From NCBI RefSeq assembly GCF_000374325.1, contig NZ_KB894079.1, positions 218,910 to 282,909 on the forward strand: 64,000 bases of DNA. Reading direction: 5' to 3'. Within the stretch, counting starts at the first letter, position 1. The number at the start of each line of letters is the position of its first letter. Shown piece after piece: positions 25,257 through 34,112 of the stretch. This DNA comes from Allofustis seminis DSM 15817. Lineage in GTDB: Bacteria > Bacillota > Bacilli > Lactobacillales > Carnobacteriaceae_A. The position numbers and the translations under genes are program-made. The notes under the pieces were generated by a model. The model was not told the DNA's origin. It saw only the letters and a list, made by a program, of their open reading frames with translations, and did not search any database.

Positions 25257-26057
25257 CTATAAAAATTTAAAGACATCTTTTTGTTTTTGCGTTGGAATTA
25301 CTTCAATATTCCAATCTAATTCATCGGACCATGTTGCTAGAAGCTGAGACATTTTTTGGATAAAAATACTTTCAACATAATGGCCAACATCAATGAATGA
25401 TAAGCCATCGCGCAACATATCTTGTGCTTGGTGGTAGCTAATATCGCCTGTAATATATAAATCTGCGCATGTTTTTAATACGTCCGACGTAAAATCAGCC
25501 CCTGATCCACCCAATATAGCAATCGTTGAATATCTTTTTCCCGATTGTATTTCATTATAACGTACTTTTTCAATTGGCAATTTTTCTTTTAAATATTGGA
25601 TAAGCTCGATAATCGTCATTGATTGTGGTAGCTTCCCATATCTTCCATAACCAATTTCAGGTTTTTGGATATCTGGGCATAAAACCTTACAATTCTCAAG
25701 TTGAATTGCCTGTGCTAGCCATTCATTCATACCAGCAGGCGCTTTATCTAAGTTAGTATGTGCACTGAAGACGGCAATCTGTCTTTCAATGAGTTTGATA
25801 TAAAGTCGCCGCTTCGAATCTAGTGCATTGAGTGTTTGGATCGGTTTAAAAATGAGTGGATGATGCGTTACTACTAAGTCCACATCATGATCAATAGCTT
25901 CTTGTAAAGTTATAGGATCTAGATCCAAGGCCACCAGAATTTTTTGAACTTTCTGATGTAGATCTCCAAAAGACAGACCTACGGGATCCCACTCTTCCGC
26001 TAAACTTTGTGGGGCAAATTCATCTATTTTTGTAATAATATGATTTAATTCTATCAT
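25257..26057 (-). CDS. Nif3-like dinuclear metal-centre protein
   Basis: Nif3/YqfO-family protein (266 aa, the short form without the inserted PII-like domain of B. subtilis YqfO). Metal-binding signatures are VTHHPLIF, SAHTNLDKAP and the C-terminal DVGHYVESI with His and Glu ligands. Some members are annotated as GTP cyclohydrolase I type 2 (FolE2-like), but the physiological role is unsettled. It begins 1 bp after trmK; trmK-nif3 is a conserved Firmicutes pair, usually next to rpoD-dnaG as here. AAGGTG precedes the ATG. Confidence 0.92.
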   Translation of the reverse strand: MIELNHIITKIDEFAPQSLAEEWDPVGLSFGDLHQKVQKILVALDLDPITLQEAIDHDVDLVVTHHPLIFKPIQTLNALDSKRRLYIKLIERQIAVFSAHTNLDKAPAGMNEWLAQAIQLENCKVLCPDIQKPEIGYGRYGKLPQSMTIIELIQYLKEKLPIEKVRYNEIQSGKRYSTIAILGGSGADFTSDVLKTCADLYITGDISYHQAQDMLRDGLSFIDVGHYVESIFIQKMSQLLATWSDELDWNIEVIPTQKQKDVFKFL

Positions 26058-26058
26058 C

Positions 26059-26775
26059 TTATTTTATCACCTTTTGAATGATTGTTATCATTTCATGAAT
26101 TTCTTTTATTTTGGCTGCTGAACGATCCGTTGCATTTTTTAAATTGCTCTGTATTTTCTTAAATTGCGCTAATTTATCGTTCCATTTTTTATAAAATGTT
26201 AATGTGGGATGTTCTATCATATAAGGTCCAAAAAGCAATTGTGGCTGTGAATATTCAATCTTTTCAAGTGTCGGAATTGCTTTTATGACTTCATAATAAA
26301 TTCCTTGATCTTCTACAACCTTTTCAGCTGTTATTTGATAGCCATATTCTCCTAAGAATTTTCTCAAGTAAGGTTCATGATTGTTAGGTTGTAAAATCAA
26401 TATACAATTTTGGGGGATAAGTTTCTTGTCAACTCCAGCTTGAATAATCTCGGCAATAAGCTGTCCGCCCATCCCTGCAATTGTCGTAACATTTATCTCA
26501 TCTGGATGCTTCACTTGTGTAATAACCTCAAAACCTGCACCTAAAAATAAATCAATCGCTGATGCTAGGTCCGCTTTTTCTATATTATATTTAGCATTTT
26601 TATATGGTCCTTCTACAACTTCGCTAGCATAAACATGCACTGCTTTTGCTGATTGAAGAAGTTCTATGGGCAAGAAGGCATGATCGGTTCCAATATCAAG
26701 TACTACACTATGATTAGGAACCAATGAGGCTACAGCGGTTAAGCGATTCGAAAGCAATTTTGATTTAATAATCAT
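26059..26775 (-). CDS. trmK: tRNA (adenine-N1)-methyltransferase TrmK
   Basis: SAM-dependent methyltransferase, 238 aa, that makes m1A at position 22 of tRNAs. The Rossmann motif I is VVLDIGTDHAFLPIEL near the N-terminus; the catalytic-loop motif is ILQPNNHEPYLRKFL; the C-terminal third is a helical coiled domain (KWNDKLAQFKKIQSNL), as in the family. Directly followed by nif3. The Shine-Dalgarno AAAGGAG is unusually close to the ATG (2-3 nt). Confidence 0.93.
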   Translation of the reverse strand: MIIKSKLLSNRLTAVASLVPNHSVVLDIGTDHAFLPIELLQSAKAVHVYASEVVEGPYKNAKYNIEKADLASAIDLFLGAGFEVITQVKHPDEINVTTIAGMGGQLIAEIIQAGVDKKLIPQNCILILQPNNHEPYLRKFLGEYGYQITAEKVVEDQGIYYEVIKAIPTLEKIEYSQPQLLFGPYMIEHPTLTFYKKWNDKLAQFKKIQSNLKNATDRSAAKIKEIHEMITIIQKVIK

Positions 26776-26794
26776 CGCTCCTTTATGACTAAAA

Positions 26795-26826
26795 AAGCCT
26801 CTGAGACAAAATGTATCAGAGGACTT
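26795..26826 (-). terminator. rplY terminator
   Basis: AAGTCCTCTGA / CTCAGAGGCTT stem with T-run, between the L25 gene and trmK. Because trmK starts only about 20 bp later, trmK may depend on readthrough. Confidence 0.8.
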
Positions 26827-26835
26827 AATTAAAAA

Positions 26836-27462
26836 TTATTCTTCTTCAGATTCGTCGTCTTCACCAATAACTTCTGGTTCAGGCATTTCATCTGTTGATG
26901 AAGCAGATTCTAAATCATCTGAAATATCTTCTGGTGCAGTAATGGAGACCACTAATTCATCTGCATCAGTAATCAATTCAGCACCTTCAGGTAATTCGAT
27001 GCTGCCAACTTCAACTGTGTCACCAATTTCCATTCCTGTTACATCAATTAAGAATTCAGCAGGAGCTTTCATAGGTGATACTTCCAACTCAACTTCAGAA
27101 AGTGCTTGAGAAACAATACCTTGTTTAATCGTTTCTTCACCATGAACATATACAGGGATTGACATGGTAACTTTTTCACCTGCGTTAAAGGCAAGCAAGT
27201 CAACATGGTAAATGTGTGGTGTAAGTGCAAAATCTTGACGATCTTTAACAAATACGTTGTGTGTTTCACCTTCTACATTGACTTCAAATACTCCATTAGC
27301 GCCTACTTGACGAATAACATCTTCAAATTCTTTCAAATTTAGTAATACAGGTAATGAATCGACTCCTGTACCATAAATCACTGCTGGTAATTTTCCAGCT
27401 GCACGTGCTTGTTTTGATGCACTTGTACCTAAACGTGTGCGTTTTTCCGCATTTAATTTCAT
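26836..27462 (-). CDS. rplY: 50S ribosomal protein L25 / general stress protein Ctc
   Basis: Long-form (TL5/Ctc) L25 of 208 aa, which binds 5S rRNA through its N-terminal beta-barrel (LNAEKRTRLGTSASKQARAA, then LPAVIYGTG) and has a second all-beta domain (about 95-180) and an acidic tail ending DDESEEE. Start at 27462 supported by AAGGTG 8 nt upstream; six extra residues in the longer frame are excluded. Monocistronic, with a very good promoter and its own terminator. In Bacillus the homologue is SigB-dependent, but the promoter here is of vegetative type. Confidence 0.95.
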   Translation of the reverse strand: MKLNAEKRTRLGTSASKQARAAGKLPAVIYGTGVDSLPVLLNLKEFEDVIRQVGANGVFEVNVEGETHNVFVKDRQDFALTPHIYHVDLLAFNAGEKVTMSIPVYVHGEETIKQGIVSQALSEVELEVSPMKAPAEFLIDVTGMEIGDTVEVGSIELPEGAELITDADELVVSITAPEDISDDLESASSTDEMPEPEVIGEDDESEEE

Positions 27463-27518
27463 GTAACTTTCACCTTCCAAATAAATTGAGTATATTTTTA
27501 TTTAAAATAACATGTATC

Positions 27519-27547
27519 ATTATAACAAATATCTGTAGCTATTGCAA
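27519..27547 (-). promoter_or_regulatory. rplY promoter
   Basis: TTGCAA (27542-27547), 17 bp, TATAAT (27519-27524) with an extended -10 TG. Confidence 0.8.
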
Positions 27548-27566
27548 AGCGTCATACAAGGACATA

Positions 27567-28691
27567 TTATGACAAAAAGTCTTTTAATTGTTTTGAACGA
27601 CTTGGATGACGTAATTTTCGCAATGCTTTTGCTTCAATCTGACGAATGCGTTCTCGCGTAACACCGAAAACTGTTCCCACTTCTTCAAGTGTTCGTTGAC
27701 GGCCATCGTCTAAACCAAAGCGTAATCTTAGCACATTTTCTTCGCGATCTGTTAAAGTTTCCAACACGTCTTCCAATTCGTCTTTTAAAAGCTCATAGCT
27801 TGCATTATCTTCAGGATCAATAGCTTCCCCATCTTCAATAAAATCTCCCAGATGTGAATCATTTTCTTCACCAATTGGTGTTTCTAAAGAGACAGGATCT
27901 TGCGAAATCTTAATGATATTGCGAACTTTTTCTGTCGGCAAGTCCATTTCAGCACCAATCTCTTCGGGGGTTGGTTCGCGCCCTAACTCTTGTAGCAATG
28001 AACGCTGAACGCGGACTAGTTTATTAATTGTTTCTACCATATGCACCGGAATACGAATCGTACGTGCTTGATCTGCAATCGCCCGTGTAATAGCTTGACG
28101 GATCCACCAAGTAGCATAAGTTGAAAATTTAAAACCTTTCGTATAGTCAAATTTCGTAACAGCCTTCATAAGCCCCATGTTTCCTTCTTGTATTAAATCC
28201 AAGAAGCTCATTCCGCGGCCTACATATCTTTTAGCAATTGATACTACAAGTCGTAAGTTTGCTTGGGCTAGCTCATGTTCTGCTTCTCTGTCGCCAAGTT
28301 CAATCCTTTTTGCAAGGGCCACTTCTTCATCCGCCGTTAATAAATCGACACGTCCAATTTCTTTTAAATACATACGTACTGGGTCATTAATTTTTACTCC
28401 AGGAGGTGCTACCATCTGTTCGCGACGTGCTTCTTCTGCTGCAGCTTCTTCCTTTTCAACTTGACGAATTAATGGATTCCCCTCTTCATCGACAACACCA
28501 ATACCTTCGTCTTCGAACTTTTGAATAACTTCTTCAATTTCATCTTCAATTAAATGATAAGGCTGTGCCAATTTATCAGTTAATTCAACATATGAGATCG
28601 TTTCTTTTTGGAGGAATTTGGCTTCAGCGATCAATTCTTTGGTCGCTTTTTTGTAGCCGATTTTTACTACTTCTTCATTGTTTTTTGTCAT
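27567..28691 (-). CDS. rpoD: Primary sigma factor RpoD (SigA)
   Basis: Housekeeping sigma-70, 374 aa, typical for Firmicutes, which lack the large E. coli-type insert. Visible parts: an acidic region 1.1 remnant at the N-terminus; region 1.2/2 with [17 protein letters not shown] and [19 protein letters not shown]; the -10-binding [19 protein letters not shown]; region 3 [18 protein letters not shown]; region 4.2 helix-turn-helix [20 protein letters not shown], which reads the -35 box. It follows dnaG by 18 bp in the conserved dnaG-rpoD operon. The promoters listed here fit what it would recognise. Confidence 0.98.
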   Translation of the reverse strand: MTKNNEEVVKIGYKKATKELIAEAKFLQKETISYVELTDKLAQPYHLIEDEIEEVIQKFEDEGIGVVDEEGNPLIRQVEKEEAAAEEARREQMVAPPGVKINDPVRMYLKEIGRVDLLTADEEVALAKRIELGDREAEHELAQANLRLVVSIAKRYVGRGMSFLDLIQEGNMGLMKAVTKFDYTKGFKFSTYATWWIRQAITRAIADQARTIRIPVHMVETINKLVRVQRSLLQELGREPTPEEIGAEMDLPTEKVRNIIKISQDPVSLETPIGEENDSHLGDFIEDGEAIDPEDNASYELLKDELEDVLETLTDREENVLRLRFGLDDGRQRTLEEVGTVFGVTRERIRQIEAKALRKLRHPSRSKQLKDFLS

Positions 28692-28709
28692 GAATGAATA
28701 TGCCCCCTA

Positions 28710-30596
28710 TTATGATTGATTTTTCAACTTTTTATTTAATTGAATTATTTCTAAGGCTAATGAGGTTACCGCCTCTTGATTGCCTATTCTTTTGGCTTCA
28801 TCTAATTCTTTTCGTTTCATTTCTAACTTCTGGCGAATAGGTGAGACCTTTTCAATAATTTGCATATAGTCTGCAATTTCTTCTTCCGTGAAATTCATTC
28901 CCAAGTTCATCCACATAATTTGTGTTGTTATATTTTTTAATTCATTATCCGATAACAAATCTAAAAAAGTAGAAATTGATTTATCGGGTGAATCAGAGCG
29001 AAAAGACTGATATAAAATATAAAGCAGTTGGTATTTTTCATGCATAAATGTAAATTGCGGATTTAATTGCTGAATCACGTCCCAAGCATGATCACTATTC
29101 ATCAAGCGATGCAATAACATTTGCTCCGCCCGTTCTACTACCGACAACTTTGGTACTTTTACACCTTCGTGGCGTTTTGGTTCATTGAATTTATCTTGCG
29201 TGAGTTCTGTTCTTTTTTTACGAATTTCGTCAAGTTGCTCACTTTGCACATGGCTTTTTATGAGTTGATATTGTTGTTCTAATGAATCAAATGATACTTG
29301 AAATTCATCAGCCAATTTATTCAGTGCAAAATCTTTTTCAATTGGTGAATTCATTCGTGCAACTTCAGATAAGATGCGCTTAATATATTCAAGTTGTTCC
29401 GACTCATTCGCAAGGTTTTTCCCGAGGCGATAATAATTCATATAGAAATTTAAAATAGTTTCGCGACCATGATGTAATAAATCTCTAAATTTTTGATCGC
29501 CATATTTTTTGATGAATTCATCTGGGTCATCGCCTGGTGGAAAGTTGACTGTCTCCACAGTAAAATGAGTTTTTTCAGTGATTTCTTTAATCGTTTTGTT
29601 CGTTGCATTCATTCCAGGTTGATCACCATCAAAAGCAAGAATCAAATGATCAGTATAGCGATCCAACAACTGCAAATGTGCAGTAGATAGCGATGTTCCC
29701 ATTGTTGCGACACCATTTTGAACCCCTGCTTGCCATGCAGAAATAACATCCATATAGCCTTCAAATAAGATAGCTTCCCCATGAGTTCTAATACTTGAAC
29801 GTGCTTGATGAATATTAAAAAGCACTTGACTTTTTTTAAAGAGCAACGTCTCAGGTGAATTCATATATTTAGCGATAGAGCGGCTCTCCTGTTCCTGCTC
29901 CAAAAAAGCACGTCCACTAAAAGCAATCACTTGTCCGCGCTCATTATAAATTGGAAAAATAATGCGCTCCGAAAAACGATCCAAATAATCGTTACGATTT
30001 TCAACATGATAGTCGGAAAATAAACCAGATTCTTGAAACAAATTGCTTTCAGTACGTTCAGAATCTTTTTCGGATAAATATAAGTGAAGTGCATTTCTTT
30101 GCGTTGGGGAAAATCCTAACTTAAATGTTTCGATCGTTTCAGGTTGCAATCCACGACTTATTAAGTAGTCATAAGCTGCTTTTCCTTGATCAGTATGCAA
30201 TAAGATATGATGATAGAATTCAGCCGCATCTTCATACATCTTCAATAATTGGCTTTCAACGGATGATTCTGATGAGCGATTTTTTATTTGACCTGCGAGG
30301 CTCTGATCGATCGGATAATGAATCATTTCCGCAACCTTAATCACTGCTTCAGGAAAAGTGATCCCTTCTATTTCTTGTAAAAAAGTAAAGATCGTCCCGC
30401 CTCGTCCACAACTAAAACAGTGAAATAGCTGCTTATCTTCACTTACAGAAAAAGAAGGTGTGTTATCTTCATGGAATGGGCAATGTGCTAAATGGTTATT
30501 TCCTGCTTTTTTTAGTGACACATATTGCGATATTAAATCAATAATATCCGCTTGTGTGCGTATTTCTTCAATCGTCTCTTCAGGAATTCGTGCCAT
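28710..30596 (-). CDS. dnaG: DNA primase DnaG
   Basis: Primase of 628 aa that makes RNA primers at the replication fork. The N-terminal CHC2 zinc finger is intact (CPFH...CFSC, about residues 39-63). The TOPRIM catalytic core holds ILFEGYMDVISA and LAFDGDQPGMNA, and the C-terminal region (from about 450) would bind the DnaB-type helicase. GAGGTG lies 5 nt before the ATG. It heads the dnaG-rpoD operon, whose promoter overlaps the terminator of the upstream SNF2 gene. Confidence 0.97.
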   Translation of the reverse strand: MARIPEETIEEIRTQADIIDLISQYVSLKKAGNNHLAHCPFHEDNTPSFSVSEDKQLFHCFSCGRGGTIFTFLQEIEGITFPEAVIKVAEMIHYPIDQSLAGQIKNRSSESSVESQLLKMYEDAAEFYHHILLHTDQGKAAYDYLISRGLQPETIETFKLGFSPTQRNALHLYLSEKDSERTESNLFQESGLFSDYHVENRNDYLDRFSERIIFPIYNERGQVIAFSGRAFLEQEQESRSIAKYMNSPETLLFKKSQVLFNIHQARSSIRTHGEAILFEGYMDVISAWQAGVQNGVATMGTSLSTAHLQLLDRYTDHLILAFDGDQPGMNATNKTIKEITEKTHFTVETVNFPPGDDPDEFIKKYGDQKFRDLLHHGRETILNFYMNYYRLGKNLANESEQLEYIKRILSEVARMNSPIEKDFALNKLADEFQVSFDSLEQQYQLIKSHVQSEQLDEIRKKRTELTQDKFNEPKRHEGVKVPKLSVVERAEQMLLHRLMNSDHAWDVIQQLNPQFTFMHEKYQLLYILYQSFRSDSPDKSISTFLDLLSDNELKNITTQIMWMNLGMNFTEEEIADYMQIIEKVSPIRQKLEMKRKELDEAKRIGNQEAVTSLALEIIQLNKKLKNQS

Positions 30597-30653
30597 TTCA
30601 TCACCTCTTTACCGTTAGATCACACACTGAACCTAATTATTAACATATACTTT

Positions 30654-30683
30654 ATTATACAATGTAAATTGAACACCCGTCAA
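30654..30683 (-). promoter_or_regulatory. dnaG-rpoD promoter
   Basis: TTGACG (30678-30683), 18 bp, TATAAT (30654-30659). The -35 is part of the 3' arm of the terminator at 30672-30709. Confidence 0.75.
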
Positions 30684-30709
30684 CTGTTGTGGCTTACTTG
30701 ACGGGTGTT
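30672..30709 (-). terminator. Terminator of the SNF2 helicase gene
   Basis: AACACCCGTCAA / TTGACGGGTGTT perfect 12-bp stem, 14-base loop, 8 bp after the stop. The T-run is weak, and the arm doubles as the dnaG -35 box. Confidence 0.7.
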
Positions 30710-30716
30710 TGTACTA

Positions 30717-33700
30717 TTAATTTAAAAGTTTGATAATATCTTCTTTTGATAATTTTTTAATTGAGGCCAATTGTTCCGATTGCATCACTGAATCAACTAA
30801 TTCTCTTTTCTGTTCTTGAAGTTTATAGATGCCTTCTTCAATTGTTCCTTTTGTAATCAATCGTAAAACTTGCACAGGTTTTTTCTGACCGAAACGATGC
30901 ACTCGATCCGTAGCTTGGTCTTCAATCGCTGGATTCCACCATGAGTCATATAAGATGACTGTATCGCCACCTGTCAAGTTTAATCCAACACCTCCAGCTT
31001 TTAAAGAGATTAAAAATAAATCTTTTTCTCCGCTATTAAAACGTTCTGTTAATATGAGGCGTTCTTTTTTATCAGTTTGACCATCTAAATAATGATAATC
31101 TCTTCCCAATCTATCCAATACATCACGAATAATTGCCAACATACTCGTAAATTGTGAGAAAAGAACCACACGCTTTTTATTTTTTTGCGCTTCTTCTAAG
31201 AATTCGAATAGGCGCTCTAATTTAGCCGACGGACCTTTGTAGCCGGAATCAATCAATCTTGGATCATTACATATTTGGCGAAGTCGTGTCATACCTGCAA
31301 GGATCTGAATGCGATGCTGATCAAAAGAATGATGGGTCATATATTCTTCTAAATCATGACGAATCACTGCCAGCTGAACTTGATAGATACGTTTTTGCTC
31401 ATCTGATAGTTCAATAAATTGCTCTGTTTCAGTTTTTGGTGGTAAATCTTGCAGCACTTCTTCTTTTAATCGTCGTAAGATAAAAAAGCTTATTTTGTTA
31501 CTAATTTCTTCTTTAGAAAGTTTTTGAAAATCTTTTTGGCTTTTAAAAAGGCCAGGCTGTACCGTTGAAAATAATGACCATAATTCATTCAAATTATTTT
31601 CGATAGGTGTTCCAGATAAAGCGATCATATTCTCGCATTGGAGTTGTTTGATTGCACGCGATGTTTTTGTATTCACATTTTTTATATTTTGTGATTCATC
31701 CAAAACAATGGTATTAAAAAAATAATCTTTAAAGGCGTCAATATCTCGATGAATCAGCGGATAACTTGTAATAATAAGCGAATTATTCGGATCCGCCATG
31801 GCATGTGCTAATATTTTCTTTCTTTCGATTGCTGAGCCTGAAATGATTTGCGACTTTAATGCTGGTGCGAATTTTTCAATTTCAGCTTTCCAATTGTACA
31901 TAACACTTGAAGGACAGATCACAAGATATTTTCCGCCAGATTCTTCCCATTTACTTAAAATAAAAGCAATTGCTTGTAAGGTTTTACCAAGTCCCATATC
32001 ATCTGCAAGTACTGCACCAAAGCCATAATAGTCCATTGTTTTTAGCCACTGGAATCCGATTTTTTGGTAATTTCTTAATGTTGCTCTTAATTGACGTGGC
32101 AATTTAAATGACAATTGCTGAGGGGACTTCAATTGCTCAAGTAATTGTTGGAACTGCGCGCCGCGTTTCACTAAAGGAGAAGAAAAATTATTAATTCCTT
32201 GAATAAGAGGGATTGATAGCGATGTATCATTCAAATCTTTCGCTTCAAGCCCCAATGCTTGCATTGCCTGACTGAGTTCTTTTAGATCTTTCTGTTCAAG
32301 GTCTATAATTTGACCAGTCTTCAGTCGATAAAAACGCTGTTTCTCTTTTATCATTTGCAACAATTTTGTCATTTCGTGAGGCGGAATATCTTCCATTTGA
32401 AATTGAATATTCAACAGGTTAGAACCTGCTTGGCGTTCAATGAAAATCTTCGGCGACTCTTTCGGACGATAGATCATTTTTTTTACTTCATCTGATAAAT
32501 ACACTGGATAATATGTATCAAGTCGAATCATATCTTCATATAAGAAATGACTAAGGTCCGCTAAATCTGCAAAATACCAGCCTTTTGAATCTTGACTAAC
32601 TTGTCCAATAAGATGCAAGATATGATTCAAAATTTCTGCTTCTTTTTGAAAATCTCGGACTACTAAAACTGATTGTGCTTCATTGGACGCTGATTGAAAA
32701 GGAGATACATCCACTGCACCATAAGAAAAAGTAGGCTCAATTGTTAACTTTTGATTTCTATAATCAATTTTTATTTTAGTTTTGAATTGCGACTCGATCA
32801 TATCTTGAAAAATGTCATCATTGATCTGAATGTGGAAATATTTTTTAACCGTTGTCCAATACAAGGATAGAAATTCAGAAAGTTGATGTGCATTCAAATA
32901 GAGTGCTTCTTCTTTTAAAATATCAAAAGTTGTCAGTAATTTTTTTAAAGGGTAAATATCCTTTGATTTTATTTTGAATAATGAATGATTAACACGCAAA
33001 TATGGCGTTTGCTCTAAAAATTCAATGAATGGTACATCATCGCCAATTGGATGAAGATGAATTTTATAGTCCTCATTATCTTTTATAATTGTCAGTTGAA
33101 CTGGTATTTTTTCATCTTTTATAATATCAATAGCATATAACTCTTCCGCACGTATAGCAGTTGGACTATTAGGCGGATAACCCCAGCGAATTTTTCCACG
33201 ATTGGTTTCATTCATTAATGTAAGAATTTTGTCAACAAAAGCTGGCGGAATAACAAGCGGCGATTGACCATAATTGCTGTTTGTGCCTTCATTGGTATAG
33301 CGTTGACTCAATTGGTCAATTTCATTTAAAGCCACAAGCAACTTCATATCACTTGAAGCAATTTTATGGTGCTGTGGATGATAGGAGAATTGTTTGCCAA
33401 AAGAATATTCCCGTTGATTGATCAAAAATCTTAAAACCGTTGAAAAATCATGAACAACATATAAATAATCCAAACCTACGCGCATATAAAGTCCTGCATC
33501 AATGGGTTGATTAGGAAGTTGATGCATATTCAGAATATATTCAAATTGCAATATTTCTTGATAATCGTAGATCTCATTTAAATAAGGATTCTCAAGTAAA
33601 TTTTCTAGTAGCATTTTATTTTTTTGAACGCGATTTTTTATATCGCCTACTAAGGCTGCTTCTGATTGTGATTGTGCTAATTCTTCAATAGAGTATCGAT

Positions 33701-33992
33701 TTAAATATGCCATGCTTGCAACTACATGTTCACACGCTCCAGCATATTTTTCAAATGCTTCACATGTGCAAGAATAGGTGCTTGCAATTCCATTTTTTAA
33801 AAATGACATTTCTACTTTGTGGCATTGATTATGTGCTTTAATATGTAATGAAATTTTTCTTTCATTTGCATCAATTTCAATTTCTTCAAATGAAGCATCA
33901 TCTTCACTTAATTGAATCCCTTGTTGGTAAATATCTTGATTATTGGCAATTGAGCGCACAACAGATTCAGGAAAAAATTGTTTTTTAAACAT
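30717..33992 (-). CDS. SWIM zinc-finger SNF2-family helicase
   Basis: Large SNF2-family ATPase, 1091 aa. An N-terminal SWIM zinc finger is seen as STYSCTCEAF...GACEHV (C75, C77, C87, H89); a bacterial SNF2-associated domain follows (about 100-600). The ATPase core has DDMGLGKTLQ, a DESQ box (VLDESQNIKN), SGTPIENNLNELWS and the C-lobe SLKAGGVGLNL with DRVHRFGQKKPV. Homologues are widespread in Bacilli (YwqA-like); roles in transcription or DNA repair are proposed but unsettled. AGGAGAGGAG precedes the ATG. An extended -10 (TGTTATAAT, -10 at 34031-34036) gives a likely promoter with a poor -35. Monocistronic. Confidence 0.93.
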   Translation of the reverse strand: MFKKQFFPESVVRSIANNQDIYQQGIQLSEDDASFEEIEIDANERKISLHIKAHNQCHKVEMSFLKNGIASTYSCTCEAFEKYAGACEHVVASMAYLNRYSIEELAQSQSEAALVGDIKNRVQKNKMLLENLLENPYLNEIYDYQEILQFEYILNMHQLPNQPIDAGLYMRVGLDYLYVVHDFSTVLRFLINQREYSFGKQFSYHPQHHKIASSDMKLLVALNEIDQLSQRYTNEGTNSNYGQSPLVIPPAFVDKILTLMNETNRGKIRWGYPPNSPTAIRAEELYAIDIIKDEKIPVQLTIIKDNEDYKIHLHPIGDDVPFIEFLEQTPYLRVNHSLFKIKSKDIYPLKKLLTTFDILKEEALYLNAHQLSEFLSLYWTTVKKYFHIQINDDIFQDMIESQFKTKIKIDYRNQKLTIEPTFSYGAVDVSPFQSASNEAQSVLVVRDFQKEAEILNHILHLIGQVSQDSKGWYFADLADLSHFLYEDMIRLDTYYPVYLSDEVKKMIYRPKESPKIFIERQAGSNLLNIQFQMEDIPPHEMTKLLQMIKEKQRFYRLKTGQIIDLEQKDLKELSQAMQALGLEAKDLNDTSLSIPLIQGINNFSSPLVKRGAQFQQLLEQLKSPQQLSFKLPRQLRATLRNYQKIGFQWLKTMDYYGFGAVLADDMGLGKTLQAIAFILSKWEESGGKYLVICPSSVMYNWKAEIEKFAPALKSQIISGSAIERKKILAHAMADPNNSLIITSYPLIHRDIDAFKDYFFNTIVLDESQNIKNVNTKTSRAIKQLQCENMIALSGTPIENNLNELWSLFSTVQPGLFKSQKDFQKLSKEEISNKISFFILRRLKEEVLQDLPPKTETEQFIELSDEQKRIYQVQLAVIRHDLEEYMTHHSFDQHRIQILAGMTRLRQICNDPRLIDSGYKGPSAKLERLFEFLEEAQKNKKRVVLFSQFTSMLAIIRDVLDRLGRDYHYLDGQTDKKERLILTERFNSGEKDLFLISLKAGGVGLNLTGGDTVILYDSWWNPAIEDQATDRVHRFGQKKPVQVLRLITKGTIEEGIYKLQEQKRELVDSVMQSEQLASIKKLSKEDIIKLLN

Positions 33993-34075
33993 AATCTATC
34001 GGCTCTCCTCTCCTTAATGTTCATTGCTCCATTATAACATACATCATTAATTCCATCAGATGATAACTACAAAAT

Positions 34076-34102
34076 AAAAAAGGAGGTTTCCCTCCTTTTT
34101 TT
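34076..34102 (-). terminator. glyS terminator
   Basis: AAAAAAAGGAGG / CCTCCTTTTTT stem, four-base loop, running into Ts, 11 bp after the glyS stop. Confidence 0.92.
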
Positions 34103-34112
34103 ATTGACTATA